A DNA stretch of 64,000 nt, from NCBI GenBank assembly GCA_034336665.1, contig CM067572.1, positions 2,969,786-3,033,785 on the forward strand. Reading direction: 5' to 3'. Numbering within the stretch: the stretch's first letter is position 1; each line of letters begins with the position of its first letter. A program made the position numbers and the translations under genes. The DNA comes from Luscinia megarhynchos. Its lineage: Eukaryota > Chordata > Aves > Passeriformes > Turdidae. The notes beneath the pieces are model-generated. The model was not told the origin of the DNA, ran no database searches, and worked only from the letters and a program-made list of their open reading frames with translations. Shown one piece after another: positions 22,110 to 34,800 of this stretch.

Positions 22110-24540
22110 CAAATGACCTGCTATTTATTCAAGCCCATAATTTAAGAAATAGCTCGGTTTTCACATCAGAAAACAGAAGATTTTTTTTTTTCATTAAAGG
22201 CATTTTGTCAATAATGGTAGTGTGGAAGGGTTGTGGGAATTTTCTGTCTGCTCTCAGCACCCCTTTGGCAAATGGAAAGCATCAAATAAAGGACATCTAA
22301 GTGGCAGTGGAGATGCTCAGGAAAAAGGGGTTCACAACTAAAATGTGCTGGTTACAAATGAGAATTTGATACTGGCAAACTCCATCATAAAAATAAAGTT
22401 AAATTACCTCAAATTCCATCCTAGCATCCTTGCTGGATGTAATAAATAATTGTTCAGCTTTAAAACAAATTGAAAAGCAGATTAAGGACCTGAAAACTAA
22501 AACAGAAATTCACTTAAAGGCAAAATTTACATTTCCAAGGGGTAACACAAAAATAGAGGCAAATGTCAGGGCTCAGCAGTCCTGGGTGTCCTGGAGTTGG
22601 AGTTTCCTCAAATTCTTTGTTTTCAATTAAATTATGAGAAACAACCATGAACATTCTTGCAATTTCTTTCTCAAGCCTTATGTTTTTACACTGACAAACA
22701 ACAAAAGATATTGGAAAGAAGTAAAATTGAAAAATATATATTACCTAAGACTTTTTTCTTTTCTTCCTCCTGAACTTCATTAAGCCAAGCTCAGCTGGAC
22801 TATAAATCCTTTGTCCTACCACTTCCATGGCCAAAGTGTTTGGGCTAAGCTGAGCTCCTCCTCTTTTTGGGATTGTTGCAATATCTGATAATTCCCATGA
22901 CTGTGAGAAAAATGTCTCAAATAGAGGCAAAAAGGTTTGCCCAGTAATTGATAATGATGAAGGCAGTAACAATATTTAATAAATGTGGGAGAACCCCCAT
23001 TTATATTAAAATGCCAGTTCTTGTTCTCTGGGAAAAATGCAGGAAAAAAATAAAAATTGAGGTTGCAGCTCGGCCAGATCCATCCTTTGAGCACTTTTCC
23101 AAGACAGGGACTTTTTGCTTGGTGAATCCCCAATGTTCCCATTTCCCCAAGCTTTATAAAACATCATTCTGCATGACAATATTAAGAAATGTCTTTAAAT
23201 GTAAAGAAAATCCCTGATGTTTTCTGAGCAGCTTGGAGTCCCTGTCCCTTCCAGATCAGCTGTTTGTGTGGACAGCCCCTGGTGCTGCTGATTTCCAGTT
23301 GCACTGGGCAGTGCCTGGAATCCTTCACACATCAGAAATCCATTGCAGAGCAAACATTTAGGACGTGGGGGAGAGTGGAGAATGACTGGCAGAAAAAAAA
23401 ATTATTCTGAAAAAAAAACTGTAGAGGGTTTACCATCTGTTTTGTTTTCCATCCAGGTACTTCTGGGCTCTGAACAAGCTTTTGTGCCTTGGAAATTCAC
23501 CAGTTTTCTGAAAAAAAAATCCCTTGTTGCTATGGAAATACCATCCCTTCCCGATGAATCCTCCTTGAAGGTGGAGGACATTGGCAAGAGTAAATGTAAA
23601 CTTTTTGGTTGTTTTTTTTTTTAATGATGTGTCAGACAAAAGCAGCTGGAGCAGGGAGAATTCCTCACCCCCCAAAGAAACGCTGGTGGTATCATGAACT
23701 CGTGGTGAGGAACATGAAGGGGCTGTGTGATGGGCTCATTATCCAGCCCCAAAGCACATCCAGAGCCCCTGGAGCTCCTGGCAGGGCTGGCTGCGTGCCC
23801 AGGGCTCTGCTTTAATGAAACACAAAGGTGAGAGGGATCAATAACGCCCTCCCCTCCCAAAGAGCCCAGCGTGGGGAAGGTGATGGGCAGGAAATGAGAT
23901 GTCTGTGAAAGCTGGCAGCATTCCTGTCAGGTTCACACCACGGAGCTGCCTTGTCATTCCGTGGCAAACCCCAGCAGGGGGATAGAGAACAGAATGAAAG
24001 ACAGGAGTGTGTGAAAAGAACATCAGAGAAAACCTCTCTTTTCCCCCTTTCCCCCTTGTTTTTTCTCTCTGTCTGCATCCCAGCAGCCCCCAAGTGAAAT
24101 GGTGATGTCCAAATGCTTCCCCCACTCAGAGCCCTCCCATAAACACAACCTGGTGGCTGCTGAGGCTGCTGTCCACCCTGCAGGACTAGAGTGGCAAATA
24201 AAAAAAGCCACCCCTTCAGAATTAAGACCTAATCCATCCTCCTGCAGCTCAGACTCGTGCAGTGATTTATGACCAAATTCCTCCCGCCCCTACGATGCAC
24301 TCACCATCACAAACAGGCTCAGGGACCACTCAAAAAAATTAAAACACAGCTCAGCATAAGCATGGCAAATCTGTCTGTTAACCTTATGAGTTTTTTCAAA
24401 GGGTAATACCCAATGAAAGTAATTCCAAAAGCAACACGTGGAAAAAAAGCAATTTAAAGATGGTGTGCCAGTGAGATCTGGTGATTCTCTAATAAATTAA
24501 TGTCAGGAGCTGAAATGTTCAGAATCCCAGAAATTCTGAG
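22110..24540. other. Intergenic, nothing recognised
   Basis: No supported exon or repeat family. The region around 23,640-24,200 is moderately GC-rich, but its open frames lack splice context. Confidence 0.4.
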
Positions 24541-24545
24541 ATGTT

Positions 24546-25012
24546 CACAGAATCCCAGAATGGTTTGGGTTGGGACATTAAAGACAATACAGCTTTACCC
24601 CTGCCATGGGGCACCTTCCACCATCCCAGCTGCTCCAAGCTCCATCCAGCCTGGCCTTGGACACTTCCAGGGATCCAGGGGCAGCCACAGCTTCTCTGAC
24701 ACCCTGTGCCAGGGTCTTCCCACCCTCACAGGGCAGAATTTTTCCCTAATATCCCATCTAAACCTGCTCTCTGTCAGTGGGAAGCCATTCCCCTGGTCCT
24801 ATCACTCCAGCCCTTCTAAATTGTCCTCTTCCATCTCAGCTCCTTCCAGGCACTGAGAGGCTGTGATAAACTCACTCAAAGACTTCTCCTCTCCAGGCTG
24901 AACAATCCCAGTTCTCCCAGCCTTAGAGCAGAGCTGCTCAGCCCTCTGATGCTCCTGGTGTCTCTTCCCAGTGCTGGGAGCCAGAGCTGGAGCTGAGCAG
25001 AGGGGCAGCATC
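24546..25012 (-). mobile_element. CR1 LINE 3' fragment, long copy
   Basis: Reverse-complement CR1: CACAGAATCCCAGAATGG, TTTGGGTTGGGACATTAAAG, CCATCCAGCCTGGCCTTGG, TTCCAGGGATCCAGGGGC, TTCCCTAATATCCCATC. Extends well into the CR1 3' region. Confidence 0.88.
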
Positions 25013-25019
25013 AGTGTGG

Positions 25020-26180
25020 GCAGCATGCTGCAGACACAGGTGGGGTTTTTACATCCCTTGCACGTTTGGCTGTTTTTACTGAGAACACTCCTATTTTGAA
25101 AATCTTCAGCTATTTGATTCTAATTTTTCCTTTGTGAAGCCTGAGCCAAGTGCAGTTCCAGAGCACTCCCACTGATGTCACCAGCATTACAGCTAAGCTG
25201 CTCTGTGCCACTCCATCAGCTCAGTTTGTTACAGCTTATTTTCCCCTCTCTTCTGCTGCCTGCTCATCTTACTCCATTCTTCTGAGACTCCTTTTTACAA
25301 CCTTTCCAGGATGAATTCATTCAGTGGTTTTGGCTCCCTGCAGGGAGTGCTCTGCTCAGACCATCTTGTGCCTACAGGCAGCCTGAGGAGAGCCCCCCAT
25401 GCCAGGGACACCTGGCAGCACTCACAGCCCTGCTGCTTCCTGCAACTTGTTTATTCAAATATCCCTTATGGTGGGGGAAACAAATTGTGACAGCTACAAA
25501 TCACCTGCCAGAGTGACCAGACTTGCATCATAAACCTCGGCACAATCAATACTTGAGAAAAACCAAGTGGTCCCTTGGTAAGTTAATTTTTTGCAGGTTT
25601 AGAAGGGGCTGTGTAGGAAACAGTGGTTCAAACCAGCATTCAATGAGCTGAATACTTTTTATTCCAAGTGCAAATGAGTGACTGTACCTGCTAAGATTGT
25701 ATTAGAATGATAAAACCAATTAAAATAGATTTATTGCCTAAGATTCTCTTTGAGATGGAAATAGTCCTGCTTTTAAAACATGAATTCATCAGTTTCATAC
25801 AGGTTGCACACATTGAAGAAGTATTATCAAGAACTGTAGGATTGCCTTTTGAAGTAATTTTTTAATCTTTCACTGTCTGCCTTGCTTGGCTGAAACAAGT
25901 CAGTAGAGAACGCTTTGTAGAGAAGACTGAAGAGAAAATGGAGCTACAGCAAATTTCTGACATGGGACCAGAAATCTCTTGTGGTTGGAACAAATCCTGC
26001 CAGGATTTAGTGAGGAGCTCGTGAGTGCAGTTGGTACACAGAGCAGCCCTGGGCTCATCTCCCACAGAGCACAGCCCATGGGGACCAGCTGGGTGGGGAT
26101 GCTCAGGGTGATGCCTTGGGTTTTGGCTTTTATATTGTTCAGAATCTCTGCTGCTTAGTGTGTAACTCTGGAACTTCATG
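25020..26180. other. Intergenic, nothing recognised
   Basis: No gene, RNA or repeat family recognised. Confidence 0.4.
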
Positions 26181-26183
26181 TTA

Positions 26184-26525
26184 GGTGTGAGTTCTCTTCA
26201 CAGGGGAGTCAGACAAAACAGTTCCTTTCTAGAATCAAGGACACCCCCAACCCAAAAAGCAGAAACAACGTGAGGGAAAGGGGGCAAGCCAGGGGGCTGA
26301 GACTTCATAGCCTGGGGCTGTGGTTGGATAATTAACCCCAAGATGTAATGAACCAAAACTTGTAAAAGTGTAAAAAACTCATGACCAGGATCCACCTTGG
26401 ATTAGATTTGGGTGTAGACCCAGCCAGACTCTTACACTGCCCAAAGTGAATCCTTTCAATAAATACTGATTTTATTCCTTTTGCTCTGTCTGGCCTCTGT
26501 TCCAGCTCAGCCTTTCCAGGCAACA
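26184..26525 (+). mobile_element. Probable solo LTR (ERVL-like), boundaries approximate
   Basis: Contains a segment characteristic of a songbird LTR family: CTTACACTGCCCAAAGTGAA, AATAAA at 26,458-26,463, TTTTGCTCTGTCTGGCC and an end near AGGCAACA. The left end is placed at TGTGAGTTC, but the flanks (TTAGG, AGGGG) do not form a clean duplication. Confidence 0.6.
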
Positions 26526-26544
26526 AGGGGAGTTGAACTCATCC

Positions 26545-26655
26545 TTCCAATGCTTGACCATGAAGAAATTCCTCCTGACCCTCCCCTGCTGCTCAAGGTC
26601 ATTTCCTCTCATCCCATCACTGGTGGTCTGCAGGAAGAGCCAACCCCCTTTTTAG
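26545..26655 (-). mobile_element. CR1-like LINE fragment
   Basis: GAAGAAATTCCTCCTGACC, then CTCAAGGTCATTTCCTCTC and a GCAGGAAGAGCCAACCCCC block match the interior of the CR1 3' region in reverse orientation. It abuts the probable LTR on its left. Confidence 0.6.
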
Positions 26656-26659
26656 AGCT

Positions 26660-29600
26660 ATTTTCTACATTGATTTGTAGTTGTTGCTATGTGAAAAACA
26701 CTTTAAAATAATAATCTGCTGCAATTTATGGCAGTAGCAGGAAATCCCTCCCAGAGAACAGCCAGCAGCAGGACAGGAGATCCTCACCATCATCCCAAAA
26801 CTGCTTTTAACTGCTGGTCCTCAGTCCCCAGTGCCCCATTTCGAGCACTGGAGCAGCAGAAAAAGGGATGAAGAGCCCCATGGAGGTCCAGCCCATGCCT
26901 GGCAGCACAGGACAGAGGCAGTGCCCCAGCAGGGACACCCCAGCAGCAGCAAAGCAGAGCTCTGCTGCACACACTTGGCATTATCACACTGTTTATTGCA
27001 CTTTTCCCCTGCCAGATGATTGAAATCAATTAAATTATTGGGACCAGGGAAGTGATTTATCTTCAAAGTACTGCTCTTGCCTGAGAAAATTAGATAAAAC
27101 TCCTGACTTTTCTGAAGTTTTATTGCTTCATGTCTTTACTCGTGGAAGTTGCCTAAGTCTTTTGGGAGTTATCTCTGACCCAGAGCAGGGCTGGGTGTAA
27201 ATCTGCCTTCTAATGAAAACTTATTCTATCTGAATAGGTGCCAGATCTAATCCCACAAAAAATCCATGTCAAGGAAAGTTAAAATTCATGTTTAGGGCTT
27301 TCTTATCAGTCGTGTTTGGCTTAAGGAGCACATTCCTATAAATGCCCCACTCACAGACACAATAAGAGAGTTCCTTTCCTCCTGAGAAACAAGTTCATTG
27401 ATTATCTCATTTCCCTGATCTGAGTAGCAAATGTTACATCCACAAATGTTTTATCTCTCTTACACACAAAACCAAGCCCCCCTACATTATTTCAATTATT
27501 GAGAAATACTATGGAGAAACAATCTGTAGCAAGTAGAGAGTGGCTCTCATGGCAAATACAAACGTGGACTTTCAAATGTGTAGTGTCCCCCTTCAAGATG
27601 ACTAAAATCATGGCAAAAATTTAAAGAATAAGATTTTTTTTTCCTTTTTTTGCTGATCCTTGGAAGGCCAAGTGAAACTTTCCTTTTGAAAGGCATTCAG
27701 ATATTGATTTAGTATTCCACTTCAAAAGGCTCACCAACACCCACACCCCCTTTTTTCCATTCAAAGAACTGCCACAACATATTTATTTTCTTTCATGGGG
27801 ATCTTATTTATTGCTGGACAAGCAGGATACAAAGAAATAGGATCTCTGTAATGCCTTAACCCAGAGTATGAACGTCAATCACTTCAGGGAGCTGAAAAGG
27901 GGATTTTAAAAGCATCTCAGCAGCTCTTGGGAGAATCCTGCCCCAAATCCATCCTGCTGTTTATCACCTGCACTGTCTCAAGGCATCAGCTGAAAAGGAA
28001 TAAAACCAGTGGGACTCTTCCCATTTGCTTTAATGGACTTTGGATCAGTGCCCAAGCACATTAAGTTTCAGAGATAAATATATTTTTAACTCAATCAAGT
28101 TTTCCAAAGTTTCCAATCAGGAACTCAGTGGTCTTGTGGGAAGGAGCCGAGTCCCACACACAGCTCTGCCTTCTCCTAAAGCTCAAGCAAAAGTAACCCA
28201 GATTTAGGCACTGGGAATACCAAACTCCACTTAAAATATTTAACTTTCCTCTGTTAATGGCTGTCTCTGGCTGCTGGTGCAGCACTGAATCCCCATCACT
28301 GACACATGGACTGTTCCCAAAAGCCTTGGGAAGGATTAACGTGCACAGCCACCTGGAAAAGTGTCACACCTCCAGTGGTCGGTGTTAAAGCAGGCTTGCC
28401 TTGAAAAATAAAGACTAAAACAAGGACACAGATAAGCCTAACATGGAAAACAATTTGATTAATGCACCAAGGGCCACAACAGGCAAGCAGCAAACACTGG
28501 GCTGTCAGGGCTGCCTTTGCAAGAAATTAATGGAGGGAACAAGGTCTCGGTTTAATGGGATTACGAGACCTTAAGGAATGCTCATTTCTGTCTCAATTTA
28601 CCTGACATTTTTGTTTACCTTGCAACCTCTCCTGTAACAGAGTTCAGAGCTCTGCATTTGTACCTGATACATTGCACAGGGCTCATGATAATCTTGTCCT
28701 GTATGGCTCCCACAAGGGAGTTGCTCTGTCCTGTGCCCTTTTCCTCCTTTCCCATGGAAGAAAAGCCAGAAGCAGCCTGTGAAATCCCCCTTAGTCAGCA
28801 CTGTGGCTCAGCCCAGCCCTTACCCTGCAAATGCAAACCCATCCCTCACTCCATCACCAGCTGAACGTGAGCAAAACAGCTTTAGGCTAAAAGCAATCTA
28901 ATCTGAACCAGAGAAATATTGTGACATTAAAAGCACTGGAAATATATGATAGAACATCTAGAAAGCTTTTAATCTGGATGGGCTGGAGATAAGGCTGCTG
29001 TCACCTGCAGGAGGCACGACAAGCTTGGTGTGACTCAGTGATGGATGGCCCAGCCAGAGTGCTGGGTCTGTACAAAAACATTATTTGTGGCCTTCTTGCA
29101 AGCATTCATTGTCACTCTGCCTGTTTTAAACCTGAGCCTGCTCAAGCTCTAAAGGAAGAGGATAAGCCATAAATAATGGGTTAGAAACTTCTGAAATTGA
29201 GCAAAAAGGTTTTCTGTGCATAGAGGTGGCGCTGGTTTAAAATCCAATATATTGCCATCTCCTCAGACTAGAAGTTGTGGCAGGGTGGGAACTTTCTTTC
29301 CTTCAAGAGCATGAAGGTTTAATTTTGAGCCCTGAGGGCAGAAATGATCAGGCCAAGCAAAGCTGTGTCCCATTTGCACCTCAGCCCTGCACAGCTGGCC
29401 TGGGGCAGGTGTGCAGCAAAGGCTTTGCATCCCTGCAGCCACCAAAGGCCATTGCTGCAGCAGAGCAGCTTTTAAAAACTGGCCTCTGCCTGGAACTCCT
29501 CAGGTCTGAAATCGGGTTTAGCTGATACAAAGAGGAAAATGTTCTGTGTGAGCAGCAGGCAGTCAGGGGAAGGTCCCTGTGCTCTGCAGCAGTGGCAGAC

Positions 29601-30030
29601 ACACCTTTCTGTCACCTCAGAACAGCCCTGGGACCCAAGAGCCCAGCCCAGCCCCCTGTGCTCCCACCTGCAGCTCTGCCAGTCACACACCTGGGCTGGG
29701 AGCTGCTGCTTTCATTTCCCTGGGCCCTCGGAGTATTTTAATTATCTGACTCAGAGTTGGAGTTTCTCAGAGCAAGGATAATTTTTCACCACTCAGAAAG
29801 CATCAAGCATCTACTCTGCGTGTAATTGAGGTCCTAAAGTCGTTAAGGCAATAACACAGGAGAGCTGTAAAAAATTATCAGAGAAAATAGAGACAGAAGA
29901 GATAAGATGCAGCTCTCTGGGAAAAGGAACAAAAGTACTCCAAAATTCTGTTCTTTGGGTCTTTGGCTTAATTAATTACCTCTCCTCAGCTTGCTTCATA
30001 CACACTCCCCATGCCTGGGGGTGTTCTTTT
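26660..30030. other. Intergenic, nothing recognised
   Basis: No supported exon or repeat family apart from low-complexity A/T runs. Confidence 0.4.
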
Positions 30031-30034
30031 TTGG

Positions 30035-30150
30035 ACATTGGGCTTGGAGCAGCCTGGGACAGTGGAAGGTGTCCCTGCCATGGCAGAGGGCTGGAATGAG
30101 ATGGATTTAAGGATCCCTTCCATTCCAAACCTTTCCATGGCTCTCACATC
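30035..30150 (+). mobile_element. CR1 LINE 3' end fragment
   Basis: Sense CR1 tail: GGCTTGGAGCAGCCTGGGAC, GGAAGGTGTCCCTGCCATGG, GGATCCCTTCCATTCCAAAC. Confidence 0.78.
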
Positions 30151-31662
30151 CATGGCACTGATGCTAAAATGGCTCTGAGTTAAAGGACACATATTTGACA
30201 TTACCCATTATCACATTATTCTGCAAATATGTTCTTGCAGGAGGAGATTTAATTTGCTTTGCAGTTTATGTGATACTGGGAAAAAAAACAAGCTTTGACC
30301 TCGTAAACAACTCTGCACTTAGGATTTACTTTTTCAAAAGCATATGTAAACCTGAATAGTCCTTCTGAATTCAGTGTGACTCAAATCTCTGCAGGATTTG
30401 GTCTGGCAAATTACACATGCAAATTATTCTACAAGAGGATATTTTGCAGATTGACTTAAACTTGATGACGAGCCAATATAGTAACTATTGCAGGAAGATA
30501 TGTAAATTACTTTGAATAAAGCCCATTTTCTAGTAACAAAATATTTTCCAGGAGAAATGAGATGACAAACACTCAACCAGATACTGCAGAGAGCAGCATC
30601 TCCTGAGCAAAAGCTGCCTCTGAGGTAGGAAAGCAGCTCATTGTTTTCTTCCTACAATCTGACCTTGCTGCTTAATGAATAGCAAAGTTCCTGGCAGAGA
30701 AAGGATTAAAGATGGAGTTTTTAGAGAAAGTACCTCTTAAAACATTTCTGTCAGTTTAGGCAAGCACTGAATCCTCAATTACTTTCCCCAAATTTGTCCA
30801 GAACAGGTATTAAACTGGAAAATGGAGGAAATGAGGTCGTCTACTGAGATTTCTTGCCCTTCAGATTCAAAGAGGAAATTAGAGTAAAACAGTGCCAGAA
30901 TAGTGAGGGTTTTTTCATATTCAAAGGCACACAAAGTATTTTCAACAGTTTTTTTAGTTGAAAAGATCTGTGATTGCCATGATTAATGTTTTGACACCAC
31001 CTAATCCAATCAAGCATCCAGCTCAGCTAGTTCCATTTGCATGTGGCTTTCCTGATGCTCAGGGATGGGCTGGGGGTCAGCACTTCCTTACTCTGGATTA
31101 ATGACATCAAACCTTGGGGACAACACAATCCTGGGGAAAAAATCCCTGCAAACACCAGGTTCTTCTCTGGGCTCACACTTGCATTTGTTTTTTAGGGTTA
31201 GAGCAGGAAACTCAGGGGGAACCTTAAATTTGGAAATGAATAACTGACAGGTAACTTCACTGCACTCCAACTATTTGGTTTAAACCAGAAGAGGATTTGG
31301 TTGCTCATGGTTTTAAAGCATTCCAAGAACATCCAAATGCCTGGACACTCCAGCTGGATTTCAATCAGGGAAAATACTCAAACTGAAGAAAAAAAATTAT
31401 AGATAGAAGTGACCTCTCTGATTTTGGTTCTTTTGCTGAAAAACCCAGGCCAAGCTGGAGAGAGGGGATCCTAGTTTGGACCTAAGGGTTGTGTAAGGAT
31501 GAGATCCCAAGTAAGGACTGAAAATGTTACTCACAAAAAACAGGGAGCACATTGGAAAAAAATCTAATGGCACACAGCAAAGACAATTTCCCTGGATCTG
31601 CATTCTGTGTACACCTTCCTTTGGAAGAGGAGGTTTCTTTTTCTGCCAGCTTTGCTTGCTGC

Positions 31663-31846
31663 TTATTTCTTTTTATTTTTTCCTCCACATTCACTGACAG
31701 AGTTGCTTCGCTTGTTTTGTTCAGGATCATGAATTTCTTTTGGGAACAGGCTCTTCTCATCAAATATTGCTTTCAAGGCTACAAAACGAGTGAATTCCAC
31801 ATCAAAACCAGGGGAACATTTGGTGAGGTGCACTGTGAAAATCAGG
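31663..31846 (-). CDS. Unidentified gene, terminal coding exon
   Basis: Acceptor TTAAATTCTTCCTGCAG, a strong site. 184 nt including TAA. Reads [18 protein letters not shown], then [20 protein letters not shown] and a basic Ser/Lys tail ending GGKNKKK. A second AG 14 bases into the exon (TTTCACAG) is less consistent with phase. No minus-strand AATAAA was located nearby. Confidence 0.7.
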
Positions 31847-34800
31847 CTGCAGGAAGAATTTAAAAACATGAGAGAGGCAGAGCTCAAGCACTGCCTTCCT
31901 CCAGGAAAAACACTGGATTTTGTGCTTCCACTTCTCTGATGGGTTTAGATTTCTGGGGATCTTTCTCCCAGTTAGGGAGCTGAGAATTGTTCAGCTCCTG
32001 GGGGCCACAGTGTGTCCATGTCTGCCTCACACCCTTTGGATTCACTGGCCAGGTGTGTAGCAACCGTGATGGAATGGAAGCATGGAATTGTTAAGGTTGG
32101 AAAATACCTGTAAGGTCATGATGGTCAGTACAGAGCCAGCCCCATGCTCACCAGAGGAAGGGTGAGGATCCCAGGGAGCAGAATTCCTGCAGCACAGGAG
32201 AGCAGGGCTGGAGGAGGAGCAGCCCATCCTTGGGGGTGCCCATTGCTGGCAATCCAGCCAGAGCCAGCTGCTTTTGGGGCACCAAAATCAAACCAGTCAC
32301 CCCAAGGGAGAAATCCCAGGCAATGTGCCTTCACCAGTAACTGCTGGTTCCATTTTATTCCTTCCCCACTTAAACCTTTGGACTGAAAATCAGCTGCAGA
32401 TCCTGAAACACCCAAAGAGAGAGGCCCCCACCTTGCATGTGCTACCCCTTCCAAAATCTTCTCTGCATCCAGCAGAACTTTGCTTTTCACTTTTTCACAG
32501 GGGCAAATAAATCCCCTGTTTAACTCAGGGAGTCTGGACTGGCTTCTCCCCCCTACCAAGTCTCCATTCCTTTAATTTATTAGAACTCCAATCCTGCAAT
32601 TAAGTACAAAAAAAAAAAAAAATCAAATTATCCTTTGCTGAAACAGAGCTCTAAAACTATTCCCTGAAGGCCAGCATGACTGAGCAGGTTTAGCCTGCAG
32701 CCATTTATTTACATGGATGCAGCAGGATGATCTCCAAGGATTCCTCCAGTCCTGGACAAGATTCCTTCTCCCCACGTGCATCAACCCCTCCTGCTAAAGC
32801 CAGCCTGATTCATGAATAACATAAATGATACTCACTGAGCTGTTACTATGACACCTGGTAGTATCTCAGGAGCAGCGTGGGTGGGAGGGCTGTGCTGCCT
32901 TCCTTGGGAAAGGAGCCTGAGGAGCTGGAATTCCACACGCTGGGATATTGTTAACGAGATGATGGGCACAGATCTCAAATTGCTGCAGCCACTCCAGCTG
33001 AGAGTGCACTTGCATTTAACCAGCCAGGAAAGCAGGAGGCAAAGGCTGGGTTTGGTGCCCCAGTGATTGCTGTCACTGCAGAGAGCATTAAATAAAATCA
33101 AATCAAAAGTACACAACGCTCCTGGAGCCCTGCTCGTTACTGGCCAGGCAGGAAACGATGCCCTGAGTGCTGAGGGGAGACACAGCCAGCAAAACATCCC
33201 ACACAACTTTCTGTCCACACTCTGCAATCTCACCTTCCAGCTGTAATTGCAGGCATTTAGCTCTTGGGAAAGCTGCAGGACTTTATCCATTGATTCCTGT
33301 AAGTTTAGGATGAAACTTGCAATGATTTAAAGGATTAGGATTTTAAATGTGTGAACTGTGTTTCTAGCTTCAGTTAATCAAAAGGTGCATTAAACAAAAG
33401 ACAAAAAAAGGCTAAATTAATACATTACCAGAGCTCAATACTTAATTTCACATACAAGACAATACATCCTTAAATGAGAAAAGTTTTGACTGAGAATTGT
33501 TAAAGTTAGCATCCAAAAAAGAATCTGATACAGATTTACTGCTGCCCTGATCCTAAAGGCAGCAGAGTGGCTTTAATGAGCCATGGTTCAGAGCCTCAAA
33601 CTGCAAATCAGCTCCCAGTGCCCAGAGCTCAGCCAGAGCAGGAAAAACCTCAATATTCAGTGTGCTGGAGCCAGGACTGGGGCCACAAAACTTTCAAATA
33701 AAAACTGGCCTGATGTGGGATTTGCATGAACAATCCAGCTGTTCCCTCTCTAGAGGTCACTGGGAAGCCAAGGCCATTCAGAACTGAGATTCAGCTCTGC
33801 CAGCAGCTGGGCTTCTTTCCTTTGGTGGTGGGGATATTCACACACAACCATCACACTGCACTCCAGTTTGGCTTTTAGATTTGCACTGCCCACACGGTTT
33901 TAATGGCTTTATCCCTCATTTAGCTCTCATTTTGAGCAGCTCATGGTAACGTGGAATGTGCCAGACCGATTTTTCTTTTGCATCATGAGGGTGAGGTTTG
34001 GACAATTAAAACTGAATTACTGAGGAAGCTCTGAAATTCTGGAATTGTCTGTATAAAAATGGCACAGTATTTACACCTGGCCTTGCACAGAAAAGCAGTG
34101 TTACTGCCATCATCCTTACAGAGAAATCACATCCCTTGGTCAGATAGAAACAGGCACTGATTAAAAAATTCACAGCTCGTGTGACGATTAAATCAGCTTC
34201 AGAGTGTTTAATTTAGAGGTTGCACACTTGGCCCTGCTGAGTCAGCTGCAAAGTGTCCAACACAATCAGGTCCTTTCACCTCACTTCTTTCTGGGAGCTG
34301 AGCTATCGACCTTTGAAATCCATCTGAGCCAGAGCGAGCGTGTCTCAGAGCAAAGCTCCAGATTCCTGATGCTGGCTCTGCAGCCCTCATCTCCCAGCCC
34401 TGCAGGGTGGGATGTGCCGTGCCCTTCATCCCTCCCACCTGCCAGCTGTGGAGAGGAGCTGCTCTAAGGATTGGGAAGGGCCAGGCAGAAGCCCAAAGCC
34501 TGCAGGAGGATGCAGGGATGCTGATGGATGCAGCAGTCAGCTGCTTTAGTGCAGCCAGTTAAGCAGCTGCACAGACCTGTCAGGTGCTTTCCAAATGGAC
34601 CGAGGGAAGTCTCTCATCTTATCAAACAGAAATCACCTGGGGCAATCCCCAGATGTAATTTTCCTCTCATACTCCCATGTATTTCACAAATTAAAATCCT
34701 CTTTCTGTGGTCAAACCCATTCAGGAGCCGCAGTCCCAGACTCAGGTTTTCAATTAACCTGGGAAGTTTGATCCAGTGCCTGATGAAGGAAGTTCTGATG

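Noticed and set aside
32832..33290. 152-residue minus open frame
   Set aside because: Only its first 20 or so residues belong to an exon (33,234-33,296); the rest reads through a GTGAGA donor into intron.
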